NCBI GenBank assembly: GCA_002238865.1
Contig: MPNE01000008.1
Coordinates: forward strand, 1 to 64,000
Origin: Gemmatimonadetes bacterium bin94
Lineage (GTDB): Bacteria; Gemmatimonadota; Gemmatimonadetes; Longimicrobiales; Gaopeijiaceae
DNA length: 64,000 bases
Direction: 5' to 3'
How positions within the stretch are numbered: the first letter of the stretch is position 1; each line of letters opens with the position of its first letter. The notes beneath the pieces were generated by a model that was not told where the DNA came from, did no database searches, and saw nothing but the letters and a program-made list of their open reading frames with translations. Of the stretch, positions 56,234 to 63,264 are shown piece after piece. Made by a program: the position numbers and the translations under genes.

Positions 56234-56907
56234 TTTGCGGTTGAACGCGATTGGTCGAGAGCGACTAGGATCAGCTCCTCGAACTCGTCGACAGTGGGTA
56301 CCCCCGCCAGACGAAGACCATTGACGATTATTGTGGGAGTACCTTGGGCCCGCGCACTTTCGGCTGCCTTGATATCCGAGGTAATCTGAGCTTCGACCTC
56401 ATTCGATGACATACACTGCCGAAAGGTACCTAAGTCTGTGACGTCACTCTCCACCGCATAGCTCGCAAGATCTTTTATTCCCAATGAATCTTGCTTAGAG
56501 AACAGTGTCCAGTACATTGCATGAAAACGATCTTGTTGCGCGGCACATTCGGACGCCTTGGCTGCGTGAAACGCAAGTCTGTGGTAAGAGAGCGGAAGGT
56601 GCCGGACAATGAAGCGCACTTCCTTCGGGTACAACGCACGTATCTCATGTTCTGGCCCCAGAGCAAAGTCACGGCACGCAGGGCACTCGAAGTCAATGAA
56701 CGTGATGACGGTTACGGGAGCTGCTGAATCACCCCACTGGTGACCGCGGGTCCCGAGAGCTTCCCAACCTTCTACCTGTTCTGGGGACTCGACAAGATTC
56801 CCCACCGGACGGCCGTGTTCGCTGGTCAACTCACGTGCTACCAGAATCATAAGGCAGACTACAGCGATCAAGGCGGCGCCATCCATTATCCTGTCGCGTG
56901 CTGCCAT
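56230..56907 (-). CDS. membrane-anchored DsbA-like thioredoxin (cassette 2)
   Basis: A 225-residue protein, started at 56907 where MAARDRIMDGAALIAV gives a membrane anchor; the open frame extends to 57048 but there overlaps the peptide gene. The thioredoxin domain has FIDFECPACRDFA with active-site Cys75 and Cys78, the helical insert KASECAAQQDRFHAMYW, and the cis-Pro loop AQGTPTIIVNG. ECPAC is close to the CPHC/CPxC motif of Dsb-type oxidases and isomerases. Base composition is markedly lower in GC than the neighbours (25 of 60 in row 56461-56520). Its partner peptide, with eight Cys, is encoded immediately upstream. Confidence 0.9.
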   Translation of the reverse strand: MAARDRIMDGAALIAVVCLMILVARELTSEHGRPVGNLVESPEQVEGWEALGTRGHQWGDSAAPVTVITFIDFECPACRDFALGPEHEIRALYPKEVRFIVRHLPLSYHRLAFHAAKASECAAQQDRFHAMYWTLFSKQDSLGIKDLASYAVESDVTDLGTFRQCMSSNEVEAQITSDIKAAESARAQGTPTIIVNGLRLAGVPTVDEFEELILVALDQSRSTAK

Positions 56908-56969
56908 GTCGGAACCGCTCCGTGAGAGAGAGTTGAACTTGGAGAATGGGCAAGGTCGGCTCGAAGCCT

Positions 56970-57338
56970 TTAGATTGGCGGCGGTGGTGGGCCACCACCC
57001 TCTTCGTAGACACAAGTTATCTTTGAATTCCCCCAGCCACAACCCCACCGTCCGCAGCTACCACTGCCGGGTATACAAGGCCCCAAATGCTCCAGACAGA
57101 TCCTGTTGATTGCATCTTGTGTTGGACAGTTGCTCACGCATTCCGTGTACCTGCCGCACCCCCAGGCCTTTGCCGGCTCAGGGTTGCTCGCAATAAGGAG
57201 GATACTCGCGGACGCAGCGAGGAGGAAGAGCCATCCCGATGGGATAATCCGCGTCCTGGGGGTGCGTGGAGAGGCAGGCGCGGCGACCATGAAGAAGCTC
57301 CGCGTGCGGGAGAGGAGAGAGTCGAAAATGCTGGCCAT
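56970..57338 (-). CDS. secreted eight-Cys peptide (cassette 2)
   Basis: A 122-residue small protein from the ATG at 57338, preceded by AGGGG; the ATG at 57290, preceded by GGAG, would give 106 residues and is equally good. A basic stretch (PRTPRTRIIPSG) and a hydrophobic helix (WLFLLAASASILLIAS) end in NPEPAKA (residues 52-58), followed by eight Cys at 61, 67, 71, 81, 88, 95, 100 and 109 and a tail GGGPPPPPI. The NPxPxxA junction and the GGGP after the last Cys are shared with the peptide at 25342. No family known to me. The Cys pattern suggests four disulfides. Confidence 0.7.
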   Translation of the reverse strand: MASIFDSLLSRTRSFFMVAAPASPRTPRTRIIPSGWLFLLAASASILLIASNPEPAKAWGCGRYTECVSNCPTQDAINRICLEHLGPCIPGSGSCGRWGCGWGNSKITCVYEEGGGPPPPPI

Positions 57339-57429
57339 TCGTGTTCCCCTTTCAGTGGAAGGCACTGTGATCCCGGGTGATTCGATTGAAGCGGTGAACA
57401 GGGTTACAGACATAGTTGAACGCTCTTCC

Positions 57430-57443
57430 TTGTCACGTGTCAA
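57430..57443 (-). promoter_or_regulatory. CACGTG-centred palindrome and -35-like box before the peptide gene
   Basis: Read on the minus strand the site is TTGACACGTGACAA: an imperfect 14-bp palindrome around CACGTG whose left half is a perfect TTGACA. The start codon at 57338 is about 90 bases downstream. A -10 box is not clear, the best being TTCAAC at 17-bp spacing, so promoter status is tentative. Confidence 0.35.
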
Positions 57444-57462
57444 GGGGCTTGATTTCTAGCAA

Positions 57463-57500
57463 ATAATCTGTCCGGTCCCTAAACACATAATCTGTCCGGT
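57463..57500. repeat. two direct copies of ATAATCTGTCCGGT
   Basis: Identical 14-mers at 57463-57476 and 57487-57500, with 10 bases between them. Such short direct copies are seen at the ends of mobile elements and at repeated protein-binding sites; no transposase is near. Confidence 0.6.
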
Positions 57501-57581
57501 TCTGCGCGGGCCAAGGTCGCGGTCTATGGAGTATGAGGACCGCGGCGCCGCGGTCTCCTTCCGTGTGTACACGTAAACGGC

Positions 57582-57681
57582 AATCACCTGACACCCGGCC
57601 TCGCCAAGGTGGCGCCGTGGGTCTCCACCGCTTGGGACGGTCTGGCCACCGTCCTTTCTTCAGGCCTGCTGTCAGGTGATT
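57582..57681. repeat. 100-bp imperfect inverted repeat with inner hairpins
   Basis: Outer arms 57582-57601 and 57662-57681 pair over 20 bp with two mismatches (AATCACCTGACA against TGTCAGGTGATT are exact). The 60 bases between contain CCAAGGTGG against CCACCGCTTGG and the hairpin GGACGGT-ctggcc-ACCGTCC. It may be a relic of a palindromic mobile repeat or a structured RNA. Confidence 0.6.
57635..57660 (+). terminator. terminator-like hairpin with a T-rich tail
   Basis: GGACGGT (57635-57641) pairs with ACCGTCC (57648-57654) over a 6-base loop and is followed by TTTCTT. It reads on the plus strand, but no plus-strand gene ends close by, so it may be part of the larger inverted repeat only. Confidence 0.35.
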
Positions 57682-57718
57682 ACTGTGGCAACGCATGCCG
57701 TGCCCGGAAGCTGGGGTG

Positions 57719-58022
57719 GCCGGCGAAGAGATCCAACCCATGGAAGGCGTGAGCCTGGTAACCGGCGTTCGCGGACGACCGGCCCCTGGACCGGGGCGCG
57801 ATCTACGTCGAGCACGAATGGAGCCGGGCCGTGATGGACGGCAGTTGGAAGGCGGTGGCGCGAGGGAGCACCGGCCCGTGGGAACTGTACGACACGCAGC
57901 TCGACCGGACCGAGACACGGGATCTGGCTACGCGCCAACCCGTTGAGTTGGATCGGCTGACGGCGATGTGGGAGGACTGGGCGAACCGGGTGCGGGTGTT
58001 TCCGCGGCCGGGCGCCGGGTAG
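57719..58022 (+). pseudogene. truncated duplicate of the sulfatase 3' end
   Basis: The 304 bp from GCCGGCGAAGAG to TAG align end to end with 54526-54828 of the intact sulfatase gene, about 94 percent identical by my hand alignment, with a one-base insertion near 57760 (GGTAACCGGCG against GGTGCCGGTG) that breaks the frame. The piece encodes only the last 100 residues or so and has lost the active site and start. It separates cassette 2 from the GH31 gene. Confidence 0.9.
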
Positions 58023-58092
58023 GGGTCCACGAATTGTAAAGACAACATGACATTTTGTAAACTTGTCGTTACATATTGCTTGTCTTTGCATA
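58023..58092. other. AT-rich palindromic patch between convergent genes
   Basis: A low-GC stretch with AAAGACAA (58038-58045) and its inverse TTGTCTTT (58080-58087), enclosing TGTAA (58056-58060) and TTACA (58069-58073). It lies 3' of the sulfatase relic and 3' of the GH31 gene. It could act as a bidirectional terminator or be an abandoned operator; there is no gene for it to control. Confidence 0.4.
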
Positions 58093-58129
58093 TTGCCAGC
58101 GGTGTGAGGCGGCGGGGCTGGAGTTGTGC

Positions 58130-60478
58130 TCAGAACACCACCTCAACCCGCGACCCCGCATAGCGCACCGTCCTCGTCTCCCCACCCGGAAGCAGCTCGA
58201 CTACAAAGGTGCGTCCCTCCGGCAGGAGGTTGACGGCCCCGGGCGGCGCGCCGGGCTCGATCGTCAGGCGCCGCTGGTCGTCGTCCCAGCTCATGCGCGT
58301 CCAGGTGCCGCGTCCCTGGAGGTAGTCGAGGCTCTTGCCATCGTCTTCGTACATCGTGAACTCGCCGTCGGCGCCCCCGAACACCTTGATCGTGGTCGGC
58401 TCGTCAACCTCCTGCTCCATGTACTGCCGCACGGGGTCGAACGGGATGATGGCTCCGGCCCGCGCGTAGATCGGCATGATCGAGAGATCCACTTCGCGCG
58501 TGACGGTCTGTCCGCCCGCATGCCGCTCGTTGCTCCACCAGTCGTACCAGTCGCCCGCCGGCAGGTAGACCTCCCGGGTCTCGAGGCCCTGTTGGAAGAC
58601 CGGAGCGACAAGCAGATCGCGGCCCCATAGGTATTCGCTGCCGATCCCCCGGGCTCGCTCGTCCTCCGGGTAGTGGAGCCAGAGCGCGCGCATTAGCGGC
58701 ATGCCGGTGTCGCGAGCTTCGCGGGCCAGCGTGTAGGTGTAGGGGATCAGCTGGTAGCGCAGCTCGGCGTACCTCCTCGTGATCGGCTCGATCGCCTGGT
58801 TGTTCATCTCCGACTGGGGAGGACGCTCCGTCTGTCCCTCCGGGAATCCCATGTCGCTGAGCCCCCAGCCCCACGGCAGGCGCAACCGCCAGATGCGGCC
58901 GTGGGAGCGGAACGACGGCGTGAACGCGGAGAACTGGAACCATCGGGCGTAGAGCTCGCCGGTGAGCTCCGAGGTCGTATAGAAGCCACCCGTGTCGGAG
59001 CCCCAGTACGGGCTCAGGCTCAGAGAGTGGTTGATACCCACCGAGACCTGGGCCTCGAGCGTCTTCCAGGTGGCCTGTGGATCTCCCGACCAGACCCAGC
59101 CACCCCACTGGGCGACACCGAGGTGCCCGTTGCGATGCAGGCTCCAGGGCCGGACGTTCGGTGTCGACCAGAGAGGACCCTGGTAGTAGAGCTGATGGCG
59201 CTTGACGCGCTCGAAGAGGTCGAGCCAGTCGCCTTCGTCGGGCCACCAGGCGTCCACCCCCGCGTGCACCAGCGGGATGTGCTCCTGCCAGTAGGAGAAG
59301 ACGTGGGAGCGGTCGAGAGCCTCGCCCATCGCCGGCGGAACCGTCCCGTGGAGCGTGGCGAGCCGGTCGCGGCGCCACGGCACGATGTGGGTGATGATCT
59401 TGACGTTGCGCGCGTGCAGGTCCGCGAGGACCTCCGGCGGCTCCCGCTGGAAGACCCGTGGATTGAAGTCGAACGAGGGCTGCGGTGTGTTCCACCCCGT
59501 CGGCGTGAAACCGGTACCCAGGTAGATGACCGCGTCGACCGGCATCCGTTTCTCGCGGAAGGTGTCGACCACCCACGTGAGCAGCGCCTCCGAATCGCGC
59601 TCGTCGTCCCGGAGCTCCCGGTGTGACTGCATGTAGCCGAGCGCCCACTTCGGAGGCATGACCGCGGCCCCGGAGATGTAGGAGACATCCCGCATGAAGG
59701 CGGCGGGGTCGCGGGCATCGAAAACGAATGCGTCGAAGACGTCGGTCGGCTGGGACGGGGGCGGGCGGCCCTGCACCTGCCGTTCGTACGACTCGCCCTC
59801 CCGTTCCTCGCCCTCGGCGGGAGGCGACGGACGCTCCCATGCGGTGAAGGTTCCCCTGCCCGGCTCCCGGAGATCGACCTGGACCCATGGCGTGGCGACG
59901 TACAGCCCCCAGCCCTCGGTGCCCACGAGGAGCGCGACCGGGTTGCGCGAGCCGTAGGCGTTGGATTGCCAGCGCGGGCGCATCTGGTGGAAGCGGCCGC
60001 GCCGGTCGAACTCCACCACATGGTCGGTGCGCCAGTCGTCGCCCGGTTCCGGGCCCCCCTCGCCCATGCCGAGCACGGGGTGCGGCCCGACGTCGAAGGA
60101 GACCGTCCCGTCGTCCGCAAACACCAGCGTCTGGACCGGCTCGCCGGCGGCGGTGCGCACCTCGACCGAAAGAGGCTGTGCGCTGACGGTCACCTGGAGG
60201 TTGCCGACGTGCCGCGTGACGGGGTCGCCGATCTCGCGCACGGAGATGATCGGTGGCGGATAGGCTCGCCCAGCGGCGAGCGACGGCGAGAAGGGCAGCT
60301 CCGCCTGGAAGCTGACCGGCTTGAGCGTGACGCGGACGCTGTGCTCGCCGGCTACGCGGATATCGAGCTGCGACGGCTCGCCGCGGACCAAAAGCGACTC
60401 CTGGGCCGTGGCAGCCTGTGCCACGAAGGCGAAGACCGCGATAAGCTTGCCGGATGCACGGAAGATCTCTCGAATCAT
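58130..60478 (-). CDS. glycoside hydrolase family 31 enzyme
   Basis: A 782-residue exported GH31 alpha-glycosidase. The start at 60478 precedes a signal peptide ending ATAQ; frames further upstream only shadow the next gene. The catalytic domain (about 240-600) has KWALGYMQSHRELRDD, DAVIYLGTGFT, the nucleophile region VDAWWPDEGDW (Asp414), the acid/base WVWSGDPQATW (Asp466) and YWGSDTGGF. N- and C-terminal beta-sandwiches flank it (TMYEDDGKSLDY is typical of the C-terminal one). Substrate may be an alpha-glucoside or alpha-xyloside. Its 3' end faces the sulfatase relic. Confidence 0.93.
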   Translation of the reverse strand: MIREIFRASGKLIAVFAFVAQAATAQESLLVRGEPSQLDIRVAGEHSVRVTLKPVSFQAELPFSPSLAAGRAYPPPIISVREIGDPVTRHVGNLQVTVSAQPLSVEVRTAAGEPVQTLVFADDGTVSFDVGPHPVLGMGEGGPEPGDDWRTDHVVEFDRRGRFHQMRPRWQSNAYGSRNPVALLVGTEGWGLYVATPWVQVDLREPGRGTFTAWERPSPPAEGEEREGESYERQVQGRPPPSQPTDVFDAFVFDARDPAAFMRDVSYISGAAVMPPKWALGYMQSHRELRDDERDSEALLTWVVDTFREKRMPVDAVIYLGTGFTPTGWNTPQPSFDFNPRVFQREPPEVLADLHARNVKIITHIVPWRRDRLATLHGTVPPAMGEALDRSHVFSYWQEHIPLVHAGVDAWWPDEGDWLDLFERVKRHQLYYQGPLWSTPNVRPWSLHRNGHLGVAQWGGWVWSGDPQATWKTLEAQVSVGINHSLSLSPYWGSDTGGFYTTSELTGELYARWFQFSAFTPSFRSHGRIWRLRLPWGWGLSDMGFPEGQTERPPQSEMNNQAIEPITRRYAELRYQLIPYTYTLAREARDTGMPLMRALWLHYPEDERARGIGSEYLWGRDLLVAPVFQQGLETREVYLPAGDWYDWWSNERHAGGQTVTREVDLSIMPIYARAGAIIPFDPVRQYMEQEVDEPTTIKVFGGADGEFTMYEDDGKSLDYLQGRGTWTRMSWDDDQRRLTIEPGAPPGAVNLLPEGRTFVVELLPGGETRTVRYAGSRVEVVF

Positions 60479-60510
60479 GGACCTTTCTCCACTTCTGTGC
60501 CGAGCGCGGC

Positions 60511-63264
60511 TCACCGGATGACCACCGGCGTCGGGCCCAGAGTCCAGCCCTGGGTTCTGGCTATGGTTGCACGCTGCGTCAGGCGTTCGCCCGCGACCTC
60601 CAGCGTGACCTCGTAGTCGCCCAGTGGCATCCACTGATCGAGCGGACCAACCACGATGCCTCCTCCGCCGCGGGCCTCCTCCTGCCCCCTGGGTGCGCGC
60701 ATGTCCCAGTAGACCGTGTTGATGCCGGCCGAAGCCTGGCCCCTGAGCCGGGCAACCTCCGCTCCCCCGGAGTCCGTGATGGAGATGTTGGCCGAGTCGC
60801 TCGCCGCGCGCATGAGATAGTAGCGGATGGCCATCCCGCTCGGCTCGTTGGGCGTGACGATGTGCTCGCTCCCGAACAGGTAGTCGTTCCCCATCTGCCA
60901 TGTGATCCTCTGGGTTGCCGGCCTGATCCGCAAGAAGTGAACGTCCCTGGCCAGAACCCCCTCGTCGATCTCCTGAAGCGGAGACACGTTCGTGATGAAG
61001 ATGCCCCGGCCGTAGGTGCCGACCACCAGGTCCCCTTCCCGCGGATGCACGAGCAGATCGTGCACGGGGACGTTGGGGATGTTGTTGTTCATCTTCACCC
61101 AGCTGTTGCCGCCGTCGATCGAGACGAACACCCCCGTGTCGTTCCCGACGAAGAGAAGGTCCGGATTCACCCCGTCCTCGAAGACGACATTGATCGGCTC
61201 CTGGGGGAGGCCCCCGACGATCGACGTCCATGTCGCGCCGTAATCGTCCGTGCGGTACAGGAACGGCCGGAAGTCGTCGAACTTGTAGCCGCGCTTGGAC
61301 ACGTAGGCCCGCCCGGGTGCGTGCCGGGACGCTCGAACCCGGCTGACGTACGCGTCCTCCCGCCCACCCGCCTCCGCGATCGCGGACGTGAGGTCCGTCC
61401 AGCTCCCGCCTCCGTCCCTCGTGACGTGGACCTTCCCGTCGCTGAGCCCCGTCCAGATCACACCCGGCGTGATCGGTGACTCCGCGATGGACGACATCGC
61501 GAACCAGGTGATTCCTCCAGGAACCCCACCCTCCGACAGCGGCATGATCCTGTCGCTCGGGTTTGTGCTCAGGTCCGGGCTGATCTCCGTCCAGGTGTCC
61601 CCACGATCCGTCGACTTGAGGAGGTACTGGCCACCCGTGTAGATGACGTCGCTGTCGTGGGGGGAGAGGTGGATCGGGGTCGCCCAGATGTACCGGTAGG
61701 GCGGAAGGCCCTCTTCCCTGCGGGGCTGGATGTTCGTGCGATATCCGAGCTTCATATCGAACCGCGAATGCCCCCCGTAGTGCCGCGTTGCGTACGCCCA
61801 TCGACCCTCTTCGGGATCGACCAGCGTGTACATGCCGTCTCCACCGGCCACCTCCCTCCAGTCCAGCATCGAGACCTCACCGGTCGGGCCGGCCGAGGGC
61901 CCCTTCCAGTTGTCGTGGTCCTGCAGGCCCGCGTAGACGTTGTAGGGGTCCTGCATGTCCACGCCGACGAAGTAGACCTCTCCCACCGGTATGTGGTCGA
62001 TGTGGTCGACGGTCCTGCCTCCGTCGTAGGAGACGTGGAAGCTCGCGTCGCTTCCCATGATCACGCGCTGTGAGTCCTCGGGGTCGATCCACAGGGTCCT
62101 CGTGTCTCCGAAGATCCCGGCGAAGAGTCTCCTGGGGGGCCAGTCGAGGTCATGCCAGGTCCTCCCCCCGTCCGTCGAGTTGGCCACCGCCACACCCGTC
62201 ACGAAGAGCTTCCGGTCGTCGTTGGGGTCGACCCGGATCTGGCTGAAGTAGTAGGGACCCTTGCCGCTGACGTTGTCCTCGTCGGAGTTCATCCTGGTCC
62301 ACGCGCGGCCGCCGTCGTCGGTGCGGTAGACCTCGCCGCCGATCGTCGGTACGCGCGCTCCCGGCTCCGCTCCTTCGTCCGGCGTCCAGTCCGGTGGCGG
62401 GTTGGCGTTCTCGACAACCGCGTACACGATCTCGGGATCACGCAGGAAGATGTCGAGCCCGATCCGGCCGATCCGGTGCTCGGGAAGCCCACCCCTCAGC
62501 CGCGCCCACGTCGACCCGCCGTCGGACGTCTTGTAGATGCCGCTCCCGGGCCCGCCGTTCACATACTGCCACGGCAACCTGACCTTGTCGTACGTGGCGG
62601 CGTAGAGGATCTCGGGGTCCTGCGGATTGAGGACCAGGTCGATCACGCCGATCCGCTCGTCGATGTAGAGGACCTTCTCCCAGCTCTCTCCTCCGTCGGT
62701 GGTCTTGAAGACACCTCTCTCCTCGTTCTCAGAGTAGAGGTGGCCCATCGACGCCACGTAGACGACTTCGGGATCGGTGGGATGGATGACGATCCTGGGG
62801 ATGTGATGCGAGTCGGTCAGACCCATGTTGGTCCACGTCTCGCCGGCGTCGGTGGACCTGTAGACGCCGTCTCCCGCGTACGAGCTGCGCGACGTGAAGC
62901 CGTCTCCGGTTCCCACCCACACGATGTCCGGGTTCGACCGGGCGATCGCGACGTCGCCGATCGAGAGCTTGCTCTGGTCGTCGAAGACGGGCCGGAACGT
63001 CGTACCGTTGTCGGTCGTCTTCCACAGCCCACCGTTCCAGAAACCCAGGTAGAATGTGTAGAGGTGTTCCCGCGCCGGAGACGCGGGAACCGCCAGGTCG
63101 GAGGTCCTCGCACCCATCCTGAACGGGCCGATGTTCCTGTACGCGAACGCGCGAACGAACTCCTCGTCGAAGCGGCTCCGGCTCTGCGCGTCGGCCCCGG
63201 GGGATCCGCTCAGGCCCGCCAGGACGGTCAACCCCATCAACAACGTGCGCTCGAATCTCATCAC
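60511..63264 (-). CDS. Sortilin/VPS10-like BNR propeller protein (second copy)
   Basis: A 917-residue exported protein, signal peptide about 1-27 (ending PGADAQ). BNR/Asp-box repeats such as TTDNGTTFRPVF, STDAGETWTNMG, TTDGGESWEKVLY, TSDGGSTWARLRG and TDDGGRAWTRMNS form the VPS10-type propeller; AYRNIGPFRMGARTSDLAV opens it in the way GP-x-x-x-GR does in the paralogue at 39204. A short beta-sandwich with SDSANISITDSGGAEVARL ends it. Its start overlaps the stop of the upstream M16 gene in an ATGA, and it is 32 bp from the GH31 gene, so the three are one operon. Confidence 0.87.
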   Translation of the reverse strand: MMRFERTLLMGLTVLAGLSGSPGADAQSRSRFDEEFVRAFAYRNIGPFRMGARTSDLAVPASPAREHLYTFYLGFWNGGLWKTTDNGTTFRPVFDDQSKLSIGDVAIARSNPDIVWVGTGDGFTSRSSYAGDGVYRSTDAGETWTNMGLTDSHHIPRIVIHPTDPEVVYVASMGHLYSENEERGVFKTTDGGESWEKVLYIDERIGVIDLVLNPQDPEILYAATYDKVRLPWQYVNGGPGSGIYKTSDGGSTWARLRGGLPEHRIGRIGLDIFLRDPEIVYAVVENANPPPDWTPDEGAEPGARVPTIGGEVYRTDDGGRAWTRMNSDEDNVSGKGPYYFSQIRVDPNDDRKLFVTGVAVANSTDGGRTWHDLDWPPRRLFAGIFGDTRTLWIDPEDSQRVIMGSDASFHVSYDGGRTVDHIDHIPVGEVYFVGVDMQDPYNVYAGLQDHDNWKGPSAGPTGEVSMLDWREVAGGDGMYTLVDPEEGRWAYATRHYGGHSRFDMKLGYRTNIQPRREEGLPPYRYIWATPIHLSPHDSDVIYTGGQYLLKSTDRGDTWTEISPDLSTNPSDRIMPLSEGGVPGGITWFAMSSIAESPITPGVIWTGLSDGKVHVTRDGGGSWTDLTSAIAEAGGREDAYVSRVRASRHAPGRAYVSKRGYKFDDFRPFLYRTDDYGATWTSIVGGLPQEPINVVFEDGVNPDLLFVGNDTGVFVSIDGGNSWVKMNNNIPNVPVHDLLVHPREGDLVVGTYGRGIFITNVSPLQEIDEGVLARDVHFLRIRPATQRITWQMGNDYLFGSEHIVTPNEPSGMAIRYYLMRAASDSANISITDSGGAEVARLRGQASAGINTVYWDMRAPRGQEEARGGGGIVVGPLDQWMPLGDYEVTLEVAGERLTQRATIARTQGWTLGPTPVVIR

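Larger units (their letters stand above)
57339..57718. other. 380-bp intergenic stretch with repeats, upstream of cassette 2
   Basis: No supported gene. It holds an imperfect palindrome TTGTCACGTGTCAA (57430-57443) that reads as a TTGACA -35 box for the minus-strand peptide gene, two direct copies of ATAATCTGTCCGGT (57463 and 57487), and a nested inverted repeat (57582-57681) with an inner terminator-like hairpin. The direct repeats may mark the edge of an inserted segment. Confidence 0.6.

Noticed and set aside
57087-57459. Plus-strand small frames opposite the cassette 2 peptide
   Set aside because: They are shadows of the peptide gene; neither has a membrane segment, and no good ribosome site is present.
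60479-61801. An N-terminal extension that would fuse the GH31 gene with 440 more codons
   Set aside because: The extension overlaps the VPS10-like gene on the same strand in another frame, and the Met at 60478 opens a normal signal peptide.
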